Below, one piece after another: positions 25,727-33,503 of a DNA stretch of 64,000 bases. The translations under genes were made by a program, and so were the position numbers. How positions within the stretch are numbered: the stretch's first letter is position 1; each line of letters begins with the position of its first letter. Under the pieces are notes generated by a model. That model was given only the letters and a program-made list of their open reading frames with translations. It was not told where the DNA came from and searched no databases. The stretch is taken from assembly GCA_050949905.1 (NCBI GenBank), contig JBMNGP010000015.1, forward strand, positions 178,313-242,312, in the 5' to 3' direction. This DNA comes from DUML01 sp050949905. GTDB lineage: Bacteria > Bacillota > Desulfitobacteriia > Desulfitobacteriales > Syntrophobotulaceae.

Positions 25727-26254
25727 ATGACGGACAAAATTGCTTCCTCCCAAAGGCTGTTCTGCGATCCGAGCCTTTGTCTGGGGTGTAAGACTTGTGA
25801 ACTGCGCTGTGCGGTGGAGAGAAGCTCTGTAGGCAAGTCGTTATATCTGGCAGTTAAGGAAGAGGTGCTTCCCCAACCCCGGGTCTATGTGGGGTGGGAT
25901 GGCCAGAGAAGCTTTCCTCTGCAGTGCCGCCACTGCGAAGATGCCCCCTGCTTGGAGATTTGCTCCACCGGTGCTTTAAAAAGAGATGCAGCCAGCGGCT
26001 GCACTTACATTGACAGTGAACAATGCCTGGCCTGCTGGATGTGTGTTATGGTCTGCCCTTACGGGGTAATATCTCCGGCCGTACAAATCCATGCCGCCGA
26101 TAAATGCGATCAATGCTTCCAAATGGCTGAGCCCTTCTGTGTGGCGGCCTGCCCGACCGGAGCCCTTCAGCTCCTGACTCCTGCCGAATACGAAACAAGC
26201 CTGGCGGAGAGGAGAACAACTGTTTCCTCTGCCGCAGTCCAAGTTGGAAAATAA
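25727..26254 (+). CDS. CooF/HycB-like four-cluster ferredoxin
   Basis: 175-residue polyferredoxin with four cysteine motifs in the CooF/HycB/DmsB arrangement: CLGCKTCELRC, CRHCEDAPCLEIC, CLACWMCVMVCP and CDQCFQMAEPFCVAACP. Such proteins carry electrons between a catalytic subunit and a partner; CooF is the dedicated carrier of CO dehydrogenase. Here it directly precedes a CODH-like gene (15 nt gap), so the two are likely physical partners. The start is ATG 25727 with GGAGGG at 25715-25720; upstream in-frame starts lack a ribosome binding site. Confidence 0.9.
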   Translation: MTDKIASSQRLFCDPSLCLGCKTCELRCAVERSSVGKSLYLAVKEEVLPQPRVYVGWDGQRSFPLQCRHCEDAPCLEICSTGALKRDAASGCTYIDSEQCLACWMCVMVCPYGVISPAVQIHAADKCDQCFQMAEPFCVAACPTGALQLLTPAEYETSLAERRTTVSSAAVQVGK

Positions 26255-26269
26255 GGGGGATAGAGAAGA

Positions 26270-27643
26270 ATGCGTCAAGTACGGAAGAAAAGTGCAGATC
26301 CGACTGCTCGTACCTACTTTTTAAAGGCCAGGCAGGAAGGCCTGGAATTATCCTGGAACCGCTATGAAAGAATGCTGCCGCAGGACGGCTTCGGCAAGCT
26401 CGGGCTCACTTGCGGCGACTGCCTGCAGGGGCCTTGCAGATTGAATCCTTTCAGCCGGGAAGAAGAAAGAACTATCTGTGGGCGGGATAAAGATACTTTA
26501 GTCTATAATAATCTGCAAAAGCTCTTATCCTTGGCGGACGGCTCCAAGCAAGATGTGGCCGGAGATAAGGGGCTAAGCCCTCTAGATGCCTTGGTTAAAA
26601 CAGCCCAGGCCGGAATCGAACACTTAAAAAACAACCGCAATTGCCCCCGGCTCTCGGAGAGCGTTACCCAAATAGGGTTGGGGGTCTTGGCAAAAGAGAA
26701 AGTCAATATTTGTCTGGAAGCGGTCTCGCCGGCAATACTGGAAATGAGCCTGGAGCTAAAGGAAAAGCTGGAAGAAGAAGCTTTAACCAGGGGAGCTCAA
26801 GGATTTCACCTGGTCTTAGCCGCTGACGTTACCGCCGGCTTCCCGGTGCCCACGGTGAGCAATGCCGGGGGCGTTGAATTTGCACTGCTGACAGGTCTTG
26901 TTGACCTCTATGTCGTCGGACCCTCCGGGCTGGGATTAGGTAAAAATGTTGTCCCGGCTTATCATACCGTTTACCGCGAGGCAGGTTTTAACGCGGACTA
27001 TGACATCCTGAAAGACTGGTTTATCCAGGCTGCCGTTGCCTATAGCAAACGGGAGAAAGAAAAAATCCTGGAAGCAGAGCAGCGAGGCGAAGCCCGGCTG
27101 CTCACGGTGGAGCCGGCCAGCCTCAAAGCACATCTCGAGCAAGGAACAATTCGCAAGCTGGCTATTCTGGGCGGGGGTTCCAGTGTCTTACTGACTGAAG
27201 ATGCTCTGCTTTGTGAAGCTGCCGCCCAACTGGCGGGAGAGCATGTTCTGAACCTCGCCTACGGGAATGCCGCTGCCACTTTGGGAAAACACGGTTTATT
27301 GGCGCCCGGATCGGCAGGAGCCTCGCCCCAGGTTACTGCTGCCCTAGGCTTAACTCAAGGGTCTCCGGCTTATTGGCTGGGGAGTGAGGAGGATATCGCC
27401 GAGATTCTTTCTTTAGTTGAGTATGTTGGCTCCGTCCATGTTCTCGCTTTGTATCCGGAGCTTTCGACACCGGCCGATTTGCGCAATGCTTTAGCTTTAG
27501 CTGCGCAAGGTGTCCCGGTCTTCACAGCTGTTAAATTGCCGGCAGACGGCAGTGAAACAGCTGCCCAAGAGCTTAGCGCTCTTATCCGCTATTGCCAGCC
27601 CCAGGATTTTCTGGCTGAAGTCAAGGCCAAGCTGCAAGCGTAA
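26270..27643 (+). CDS. Degenerate carbon-monoxide-dehydrogenase (CooS) homologue lacking C-cluster ligands
   Basis: 457 residues against about 630 for CooS. The N terminus keeps the B-cluster cysteines C48, C51, C56 and C70 at exactly the spacing known from CODH II (LTCGDCLQGPCR ... TICG), and continues with GRDKDTLVYNNLQ like GADADTIVARN. The D-cluster cysteines (39/47 in CODH II) are absent. Regions matching the C-cluster segments are present but changed: the HGH motif reads EAVS (NICLEAVSPAILEM), the GICCTGNE region reads LAADVTAG, GCNN reads GGGSS, TGCSA reads AYGNAA, and MGSCVDNSRI reads LGSEEDIAEI. All six Ni-Fe-S ligands therefore appear lost, so CO oxidation is not expected. It probably serves as an electron-transfer or scaffold subunit in this operon (inference). 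Confidence 0.82.
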   Translation: MRQVRKKSADPTARTYFLKARQEGLELSWNRYERMLPQDGFGKLGLTCGDCLQGPCRLNPFSREEERTICGRDKDTLVYNNLQKLLSLADGSKQDVAGDKGLSPLDALVKTAQAGIEHLKNNRNCPRLSESVTQIGLGVLAKEKVNICLEAVSPAILEMSLELKEKLEEEALTRGAQGFHLVLAADVTAGFPVPTVSNAGGVEFALLTGLVDLYVVGPSGLGLGKNVVPAYHTVYREAGFNADYDILKDWFIQAAVAYSKREKEKILEAEQRGEARLLTVEPASLKAHLEQGTIRKLAILGGGSSVLLTEDALLCEAAAQLAGEHVLNLAYGNAAATLGKHGLLAPGSAGASPQVTAALGLTQGSPAYWLGSEEDIAEILSLVEYVGSVHVLALYPELSTPADLRNALALAAQGVPVFTAVKLPADGSETAAQELSALIRYCQPQDFLAEVKAKLQA

Positions 27644-27673
27644 GAATAGTTTTGGGAGAAAGGAGGGTTTGTC

Positions 27674-28420
27674 TTGCGTATAGATGCTGCCAAGTGTGTA
27701 GGATGCGGGCAGTGCCGGCCGTTTTGCACCATGGGCTCAATCCATTTTCAGAGAAGTGCGAAGGGAAGCAAAGTTCACTGTTATGTAGATGAAGAAGAAT
27801 GTGTAGATTGCGGTATCTGCTACCGCTCCGGGATTTGTCCCAATGATGCCTTATACCAGCCTGTCCATGACTGGCCCCGTTCCATTCGGGGAACCTTCAG
27901 CAACCCTCTGGCCGAACATAAAGAGACCAGGGTTCCCGGCAGAGGGACGGAAGAAATGAAAACCAATGATATTACGAATCGTTTTAAACGGGGGTACGCC
28001 GGAATGGCAGCCGAAATGGGGCGGCCAGGAACAGGAGCCCGCTTAAGGGATGCGGAAAAAGTCTTTAAAGCTTTGGCCCGGTTGGGGGTTGAGTTTGAAC
28101 CGCAGAATCCCTTGACAGGCCTTTTAGCCAATAAAAAAACGGGAGAAATGAACCCGGAGGTTTTGAACGAAAAAGTGCTTTCCGCCATTATCGAAATGGT
28201 TATTCCTTTGGAGATGGTTATTCCTGTTTTGGATACCATGGAACAAGTCGCCGAGGAAATCGATACCGTGTTCTCGATCGATCTGGTAGCCCGGGTAGAT
28301 GAAGACCTCTCCGTACCTACTGCAAAAATTATGGAAAAAGACGGCAGATGGTTCTCCATAAACGGCAAGACTAACTTAGGGTTAGGACATCTCCAAGTGA
28401 AAGGGGCAGGTCTACCATGA
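27674..28420 (+). CDS. Two-cluster ferredoxin fused to an unrecognised C-terminal domain
   Basis: 248-residue protein. Residues 1-60 hold two [4Fe-4S]-type motifs, CVGCGQCRPFC and CVDCGICYRSGICP, the second with a two-residue insertion before its last cysteine. The remaining roughly 170 residues (NRFKRGYAGMAAEMGRPG, then a helical stretch with IPLEMVIPVLDTMEQVAEEID) match no family I can name. The start is TTG 27674 with AAAGGAGGG just upstream. It overlaps the next gene (ATGA at 28417). It is probably a redox subunit of the same complex as the CODH-like and FAD proteins (inference from position). Confidence 0.75.
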   Translation: MRIDAAKCVGCGQCRPFCTMGSIHFQRSAKGSKVHCYVDEEECVDCGICYRSGICPNDALYQPVHDWPRSIRGTFSNPLAEHKETRVPGRGTEEMKTNDITNRFKRGYAGMAAEMGRPGTGARLRDAEKVFKALARLGVEFEPQNPLTGLLANKKTGEMNPEVLNEKVLSAIIEMVIPLEMVIPVLDTMEQVAEEIDTVFSIDLVARVDEDLSVPTAKIMEKDGRWFSINGKTNLGLGHLQVKGAGLP

Positions 28421-29058
28421 CACATACCTTACATCGCCATGGGCCGCTTGATACATTTGAAAACGATTACCTGATCTTTTCCATGAGTGCCAAAGGTTAT
28501 AATGAAAAGAACTCGCGCTTTGCCCTGCAGGAGTTTTTGAAAATATTAAACAAGTATGACCTTGTTAATATGGGAGATATGAAGACCGGCGGGATGTACT
28601 TAGTCGACCGGGAAAAAATAATTGAGAATGTTACCGATACCTCCATTGTCCATGGGGTTTTTAGGGATAAAGAACAAGTCAGGCAGGCTTTACAAGAAGT
28701 TAAGGAAGCTAATCTGGGCATCTCCGTTATTGTTACAGGTATTGTGAGCAAAGTTCAGGACATTTTGCAGGATATCGGGATCGAACGGCACACCGTGGAA
28801 TACTCGGTGGGGATCAGGGGCAAAATGTCCAAACTGCCCGAAGATGAAATTCTGGAAATAACCACTATGTGCGGGCACGGCATGGTTTCGCAAAACTTAA
28901 CAAGACAAATGCTTATGGATATCAAGCGGGGCAAAAGAACTGCCCGGGAAGCCGGGGAACTTTTAGCCACCCCCTGTGTTTGCGGGGCTTTTAACCCGAG
29001 GAGGGCAGAGCGGCTGCTGGAGGAACTGGTGGAAGTCTGGTGTTTTGATGAGCAATAG
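28417..29058 (+). CDS. Unrecognised conserved-looking protein with Cys motifs
   Basis: 213 residues; family not recognised. It has no signal peptide and no membrane segment. The C-terminal third carries TMCGHGMVSQNL and, 30 residues on, PCVCGAFNPRRAERLL; the grouped Cys and His residues suggest a metal or Fe-S site. The N-terminal part has an ACT-like or ferredoxin-fold pattern of alternating strands and helices (ISVIVTGIVSKVQDILQ). The start overlaps the upstream gene by 4 nt, so the two are co-translated and probably form a pair. Confidence 0.7.
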   Translation: MTHTLHRHGPLDTFENDYLIFSMSAKGYNEKNSRFALQEFLKILNKYDLVNMGDMKTGGMYLVDREKIIENVTDTSIVHGVFRDKEQVRQALQEVKEANLGISVIVTGIVSKVQDILQDIGIERHTVEYSVGIRGKMSKLPEDEILEITTMCGHGMVSQNLTRQMLMDIKRGKRTAREAGELLATPCVCGAFNPRRAERLLEELVEVWCFDEQ

Positions 29059-29076
29059 GGGAAGGAGGGAGACAGA

Positions 29077-30303
29077 GTGAGTTATCTCATCATTGGTAAT
29101 GGCCCGGCGGGAGTTAGTGCCATTGCAAGGATCCGGGAAATAGACCCCACAGGCAGGATTATTCTTATCTCGGCAGAGGATAATCCTCCGTACAGCCGCA
29201 TGCTGACACCGGAGTATATGACCGGAGAAGTGGCGGAAGAACAGCTCTACTACAGGGGAAGCGATTTTTATCAAAAATATCAGGTTGAAACCCGCTTAGG
29301 TGCGAAGGTTACTAAGATTATTCCTTCCGACAAGACAGTGCTTTTGGCTGACGGAGAAAAGATTGCTTATGCTCGGCTATTAATTGCTGCCGGTTCCAGA
29401 CCTCTGGTACCCTCCTGGGCGGATGATACCGGCCTTAAAGGGGTCTTTACCCTTTGGAAGAAGCAGGATTCCGAAGCTATTAACAGCCATTTAAGAGAAA
29501 CCGGGAAAGCTGTTATTATCGGCGGCGGCTTGGTAGGGCTGCAATGTGCCAGAGCCTTGAGCACTAGGGGGATCAAAGTAACGGTAATTGAAAAACTTCC
29601 CAGGTTAATGCCTCAGCAGCTGGATGAAACTGCTTCAGCTCTTTTGCAGCAGGCCGCGGAACAGCAGGGTATCGAAATATTGTTAAATACCGAGGTTCTT
29701 TCCCTGGAAAGAGAAGGAGGCAGGGTTACGGGAGTCGGTACCAAAGAGGGGATAGTTCCCGCTGATCTGGTGCTGGTAGCCATCGGTGTCAAGCCAAATC
29801 TGGAAATGGCTTGGGAAACAGGCCTCAAGATGGACAGAGGACTTTTAACTGATGAGCGGATGCAGACTAACATTCCCGGGATCTATGCTGCCGGGGATGT
29901 CGTGCAGAGCACTTGTTTGCTTAGCGGGCAGAAGACAGTGCGAGCCCTTTGGTTATGTGCCGTCCGGCAGGGTAAGGTAGCCGGAGCCAATATGGCCGGC
30001 GTGGAAGAATACTACGCCGGGAGTGTAGCTTTAAATTCCATCCAATTATTTGGGCTGTCCATCATCTCCCAAGGACAGCTGGAGCCGCTGGCCGGCCAGG
30101 AAGAATTGGCAGAAAAAATACTCCGCTATCCTCAGAGCGGCGCTTACCATAAGTTTTTGGTGCAAAAGGGCAAACTGGCAGGCTTTATCCTGGTTGGCGA
30201 TGTCCGGCAGGCGGGCATCTACCATCATAAGCTGGGCGAACCTCTCTGGGAGGGCTACTGGGGTCAAACCCCGGCCTGGGAGGCGGATGAAATTTTAGTA
30301 TAA
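29077..30303 (+). CDS. FAD-dependent NAD(P)H oxidoreductase of the CODH-associated type
   Basis: 408-residue pyridine-nucleotide disulfide oxidoreductase-fold protein. The FAD motif is IIGNGPAGVSAIARIREI, the NAD(P)-binding motif is AVIIGGGLVGLQCARAL (about residue 147), and the second FAD-binding segment is GIYAAGDVVQ. A small C-terminal domain follows. Family members occur next to cooF-cooS in many anaerobes (often called FNOR) and exchange electrons between Fe-S proteins and NAD(P). Here it closes the CooF-CODH-like-ferredoxin block, supporting a NAD(H)-linked electron module. The start is GTG 29077 with GGAGGG. Confidence 0.87.
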   Translation: MSYLIIGNGPAGVSAIARIREIDPTGRIILISAEDNPPYSRMLTPEYMTGEVAEEQLYYRGSDFYQKYQVETRLGAKVTKIIPSDKTVLLADGEKIAYARLLIAAGSRPLVPSWADDTGLKGVFTLWKKQDSEAINSHLRETGKAVIIGGGLVGLQCARALSTRGIKVTVIEKLPRLMPQQLDETASALLQQAAEQQGIEILLNTEVLSLEREGGRVTGVGTKEGIVPADLVLVAIGVKPNLEMAWETGLKMDRGLLTDERMQTNIPGIYAAGDVVQSTCLLSGQKTVRALWLCAVRQGKVAGANMAGVEEYYAGSVALNSIQLFGLSIISQGQLEPLAGQEELAEKILRYPQSGAYHKFLVQKGKLAGFILVGDVRQAGIYHHKLGEPLWEGYWGQTPAWEADEILV

Positions 30304-30415
30304 ACATACCCTTCTAATGACAGAAAAATAAATTAATCACAAAGAAGGAAATATTATCCATTTGCTGAATGTAGAAGTATCAAAGCAGATGAGAGTAATT
30401 TAGGAGCGGAGATTT

Positions 30416-31402
30416 ATGGCGATAAAAACCAAAGCGGCTTTGCTGGAAGCAGCTTATAAGATTTATTTGGTGGATAGGAAGCTGGAATGCGGTGAAGATG
30501 AGGTAATCGTGAAGAATCATCTTATTGGTATCTGCGGCTCGGACAAAACTTTCTACCGCGGGCAGCTGCCTCCCAAGACTGCTGAGTTCCGGCAGGAACC
30601 CAAATTTCCTTTTTATTTGGGTCATGAGAGCGGCGGAACAGTGGTGGAAGTAGGTTCTAAGGTCAGAGAATACCGCGTCGGGGATAAGGTTATCGCTTTT
30701 GGCTGGAATAATAACTTAGCCGAATATTTTAAAGCCAAAGTTTGGGAACTGCAGCCGGTGCCCGAAGGCTTGGATATGGATTTAGCCAGCCTGGGGGAGC
30801 CCATCGCCTGTGCCATGTACTCGGGTCTTAATTCGGGAGTTCAATTGGGCGATACCGTTGTTGTGATGGGCGGAGGTTTTGCCGGGCAGATTATTGCTCA
30901 GGTCGTTCGTTTAAAAGGTGCGGCTCAGGTTATCGTTGTCGATGTTCTGGACGGCAAGTTGGAGCTGGCCAAGAAACTGGGAGCAGGCGTTGTCATAAAC
31001 TCTCGCCAGGAAAATGCTTTCCAAAGAATCATGGAATTAACGCAAGGGCAGGGTGCCGATGTCGTCGTTGAGGCTGCCGGCAGCCAGGAGTCTGTCAATC
31101 TGTGTACCCAGATACTTAAGCATAATGGAAAGTTTGTCTGGTACAGCTGGATAACTCAGCCTGTTACTCTGGATATCAGCCGTTGGCATGATGACGGCCT
31201 GGAGTTTATTAATACCTGTCTTGTTCACCATACCTGGCGGGAGAGGTATGTCTGGACTCCTGCCGCTTTAAAGCCGGTCGTCATGGGTTTGGTCGATATT
31301 AAATCTTTAATAACCAATGAGTTTTCCTTAAGCGCCATTAAAGAAGCCTTCGAATTTGTCGATCGGGATGATACGGCCATTAAGGTTGTGTTACGTCCGT
31401 AG
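30416..31402 (+). CDS. Zinc-dependent alcohol dehydrogenase family protein
   Basis: 328-residue medium-chain dehydrogenase. Catalytic zinc ligands are recognisable in GICGSD (Cys), YLGHESGG (His-Glu) and GEPIACAMYSG (Glu). The nucleotide-binding loop GGGFAGQ is near residue 155, followed by a VVDV strand end with Asp, favouring NAD over NADP. The four cysteines of the structural zinc lobe are missing (the region reads FGWNNNLAEYF). Sorbitol/threonine dehydrogenase-like enzymes are the nearest group. It lies 112 nt after the FAD oxidoreductase and before the second sigma-54 promoter. It may oxidise the hydroxyl group of the imported substrate; the substrate is unknown. Confidence 0.87.
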   Translation: MAIKTKAALLEAAYKIYLVDRKLECGEDEVIVKNHLIGICGSDKTFYRGQLPPKTAEFRQEPKFPFYLGHESGGTVVEVGSKVREYRVGDKVIAFGWNNNLAEYFKAKVWELQPVPEGLDMDLASLGEPIACAMYSGLNSGVQLGDTVVVMGGGFAGQIIAQVVRLKGAAQVIVVDVLDGKLELAKKLGAGVVINSRQENAFQRIMELTQGQGADVVVEAAGSQESVNLCTQILKHNGKFVWYSWITQPVTLDISRWHDDGLEFINTCLVHHTWRERYVWTPAALKPVVMGLVDIKSLITNEFSLSAIKEAFEFVDRDDTAIKVVLRP

Positions 31403-31448
31403 TTGTTTCAGAAGTGCAACAGACCTTAGACGGGTTAACACTAATAGT

Positions 31449-31463
31449 GTTTCACATCTAAAC
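31449..31463. promoter_or_regulatory. Candidate activator binding site (UAS 2)
   Basis: GTTTCACATCTAAAC, about 141 bp upstream of the second -24 element. It matches the dyad at 18677 in both orientations, apart from one extra central base there. It overlaps one arm of an AACACT/AGTGTT palindrome. A shared site upstream of both sigma-54 promoters argues that one activator drives both operons. Confidence 0.55.
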
Positions 31464-31602
31464 CTTGCACTTATAATATGAGGACGGCTCAATATATCTA
31501 TAAAAGTCAGAATATATTGAATATTAAAATAATGTTTGGAAAAATAGGCTATGACTGAGACCTGGAAAGGTTCAAGCCTTAGCAGGCGGGTTTGTCTCCA
31601 TG

Positions 31603-31619
31603 TTGGCATGGAAATTGCG
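31603..31619 (+). promoter_or_regulatory. Sigma-54 (-24/-12) promoter of the TRAP transporter operon
   Basis: TGGCATGGAAATTGC (31604-31618) matches TGGCACGNNNNTTGC with correct spacing and is almost the same core as the promoter at 18878. It lies about 98 bp upstream of the dctP start, so the transcript has a leader of roughly 85 nt. Confidence 0.88.
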
Positions 31620-31715
31620 ATTTATGATTTCAAGGGGGTGATACCAAGAATAACTGTATTTTGGTTTACAAACCAATCTTGGAACTTTAAGGGAAAATGA
31701 GAGGGGAGAATGGTA

Positions 31716-32756
31716 ATGAAGAGAAACCGCTTTTTGACGATCTTGCTGATTTTGGTCTTAAGTTTAACACTCATCGGTTGTCAATCGGCTCCTGCCGATA
31801 AGCCTGCCGATAAGCCTGCTGATCAGGGTGAGAAGCTTGTTCTGAAACTCTCCAGTACCTCCAGTAAAGGAGGAGCTTTATACGAAAGTGGAGCGAAATT
31901 TAAAGAATTGGTTGAAGAGCGCTCCAACGGCATGATTGAGGTTCAATTGTTTGCCGACGGACAGCTGGCAAAAGACTTGGACGCTATTGATGCCCACCAG
32001 ACCGGAGCTATTGAAATGTCACTCCCTTCAACTTGTATGGCGCAAATTGATCCTAAATTCGGAGTATTTGACATTCCGTTTTTATTCAAGAACCATGCCG
32101 CAGTCCAAAAATTTGCCGAAGGCGATTTTTGGAAAAATGAATTTCAACCTCTCTTTGAACAGAATGGTTTGGTAGGAGTGGCCATGGTGGAAAATGGCTT
32201 CCGGCATATCACCAACAATAAACGCCCGATCGTTGTTCCGGAAGACCTCAAAGGAATTAAACTCCGTGTGCCTCAAAGCAAACTGCGTGTAGCTATGTTC
32301 CAGGAATTCGGAGCCAATCCTATTACCATGGACTTCAGCGAAGTGTTTACCGCTCTCCAGCAGGGAGTTGTTGACGGTCAGGAGAACCCCTATGTTCAGA
32401 TTGAGGCCGGCAAATTCTATGAAGTGCAAAAATATCTGTCCATTACTTACCATACCTATACACCAGGTTACCTGACTGCCAGCAAAGTTTGGTGGGATGG
32501 TTTAACTCAGGAGCAGAGAGATTTGATTGAGCAGGCCTGCATTGACGCCGGCACCTGGTCGCGTGAATACGGCCGTGATTCTGAGAGCACCCTCCTGCAG
32601 AAGTTTAAAGATGCCGGGATCGAAGTCAATGAAGCCGATCTGTCGGCTTTTCAAGCTCAAATCGAGCCTGTAATTGAAATTATTAAACAAGAAGTTGATC
32701 CTGCTTTCGTCGATGCCGTCCTGGCCGAAGTAAAAAGATGTAATGATGCTTCTTAA
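31716..32756 (+). CDS. dctP: TRAP transporter substrate-binding lipoprotein (DctP family)
   Basis: 346-residue periplasmic-type binding protein anchored as a lipoprotein: signal peptide with lipobox LIGC, then a short Pro/Ala/Asp-rich linker (PADKPADKPAD). The DctP core has the conserved VPEDLKGIKLRVP with the carboxylate-binding Arg, and FTALQQGVVDGQENP. Family members bind organic acids through that arginine. The start is ATG 31716 with GAGGGGAG 31701-31708; ATG 31710 is too close to it. It is the first gene of a sigma-54 controlled dctP-dctQ-dctM operon next to a 2-hydroxyacid/2-oxoacid pathway, so a small carboxylate is the likely cargo. Confidence 0.92.
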   Translation: MKRNRFLTILLILVLSLTLIGCQSAPADKPADKPADQGEKLVLKLSSTSSKGGALYESGAKFKELVEERSNGMIEVQLFADGQLAKDLDAIDAHQTGAIEMSLPSTCMAQIDPKFGVFDIPFLFKNHAAVQKFAEGDFWKNEFQPLFEQNGLVGVAMVENGFRHITNNKRPIVVPEDLKGIKLRVPQSKLRVAMFQEFGANPITMDFSEVFTALQQGVVDGQENPYVQIEAGKFYEVQKYLSITYHTYTPGYLTASKVWWDGLTQEQRDLIEQACIDAGTWSREYGRDSESTLLQKFKDAGIEVNEADLSAFQAQIEPVIEIIKQEVDPAFVDAVLAEVKRCNDAS

Positions 32757-32827
32757 TTTCTGCATGGTAAATAGATACTGGTTAAGTGAAAAAGCCTCTT
32801 CGGGGTAATTAATAAGATTTTAAAGAA

Positions 32828-32890
32828 AACTCATGTCCCTTTATTCTTTAATTTCAGCTTAAATATTACTTAGAATGAGGGACATGAGTT
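32828..32890 (+). repeat. Long hairpin between dctP and dctQ
   Basis: A perfect 13-bp inverted repeat, AACTCATGTCCCT (32828-32840) and AGGGACATGAGTT (32878-32890), continues inward after a small bulge with ATTCT/AGAAT. No T-tract follows, so it is not a simple terminator. Such intercistronic hairpins often protect the 3' end of the binding-protein message and lower expression of the membrane subunits. Confidence 0.75.
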
Positions 32891-32921
32891 GTCAACTTCT
32901 TTAGGTAAGGAGGCAGAATAA

Positions 32922-33473
32922 ATGGAGTTTATTGAAAAGATTGAGCGGATTATCATGGGCGTTTTAAAATGGGCACTAATTTTTCTTTTAATAGCAGTGA
33001 CAATCAGTGTCAGCTGGGGAGTATTCACTCGTTATGTTTTGAACGCCGCCGCCCAGTGGACCCATGAATTTTCCGGTTTTACTCTGGCCTGGATTACCTT
33101 TCTAGGGTCAGCCTACGCTATTCTCAAAGGTAATCACATTCGCTTTGAAACCATCTTTGAAATGCTGCCCAGGAAAGTCCGGCTGGTTATTCAAACAATC
33201 TTGAATTCTGCAGTTTTCGTTTTTGTGGTTTATCTTAGTTATTACGGCTACCACCTGGCGATGCGCTCCATGGGCAATGCTACGGTATCCCTCCCGCTGC
33301 CGAAAGGGTTTTTCTTTGCCATTATACCCGTAGGCGGCGCTCTTATGGCCATAGCCTTAATTATCGATACGCTTAAGGCCTTTAAGAAGAAGGAGGAGCC
33401 AAGTGCTCAAGCAATAGCCGAAGCTCAAGCTGCAGCTCAGGCTCAAAGCCTGGAGGAAGAACGGCTAATGTAA
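32922..33473 (+). CDS. dctQ: TRAP transporter small membrane subunit (DctQ)
   Basis: 183-residue protein with four hydrophobic segments, the normal DctQ topology. The characteristic WTHEFSGFTLAWITFLGSAYA and a basic loop with HIRFE are present. The C terminus is extended by an Ala/Gln/Glu-rich tail (about residues 158-180). DctQ couples with DctM to import the ligand delivered by DctP using a sodium or proton gradient. The start is ATG 32922 with AGGAGG upstream. Confidence 0.92.
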   Translation: MEFIEKIERIIMGVLKWALIFLLIAVTISVSWGVFTRYVLNAAAQWTHEFSGFTLAWITFLGSAYAILKGNHIRFETIFEMLPRKVRLVIQTILNSAVFVFVVYLSYYGYHLAMRSMGNATVSLPLPKGFFFAIIPVGGALMAIALIIDTLKAFKKKEEPSAQAIAEAQAAAQAQSLEEERLM

Positions 33474-33503
33474 TTATAAGGCATTTATAAGAGGTGATGA
33501 TTA

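Larger units (their letters stand above)
31403..31715. other. Regulatory gap between the dehydrogenase and the TRAP operon
   Basis: 313 bp without a gene. It holds a perfect 6-bp dyad AACACT-AAT-AGTGTT (about 31437-31451), the candidate activator site at 31449-31463 and the -24/-12 promoter at 31604. No terminator hairpin was recognised for the upstream gene, so read-through from the first operon is possible. Confidence 0.7.

Noticed and set aside
26270..27643. Functional Ni-CODH or hybrid-cluster protein
   Set aside because: The B-cluster spacing matches CODH rather than hybrid-cluster protein, but none of the six C-cluster ligands could be placed.
30360..30376. Third sigma-54 promoter before the alcohol dehydrogenase (CCATTTGCTG)
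   Set aside because: There is a TTGC, but no GG element at the required distance upstream.
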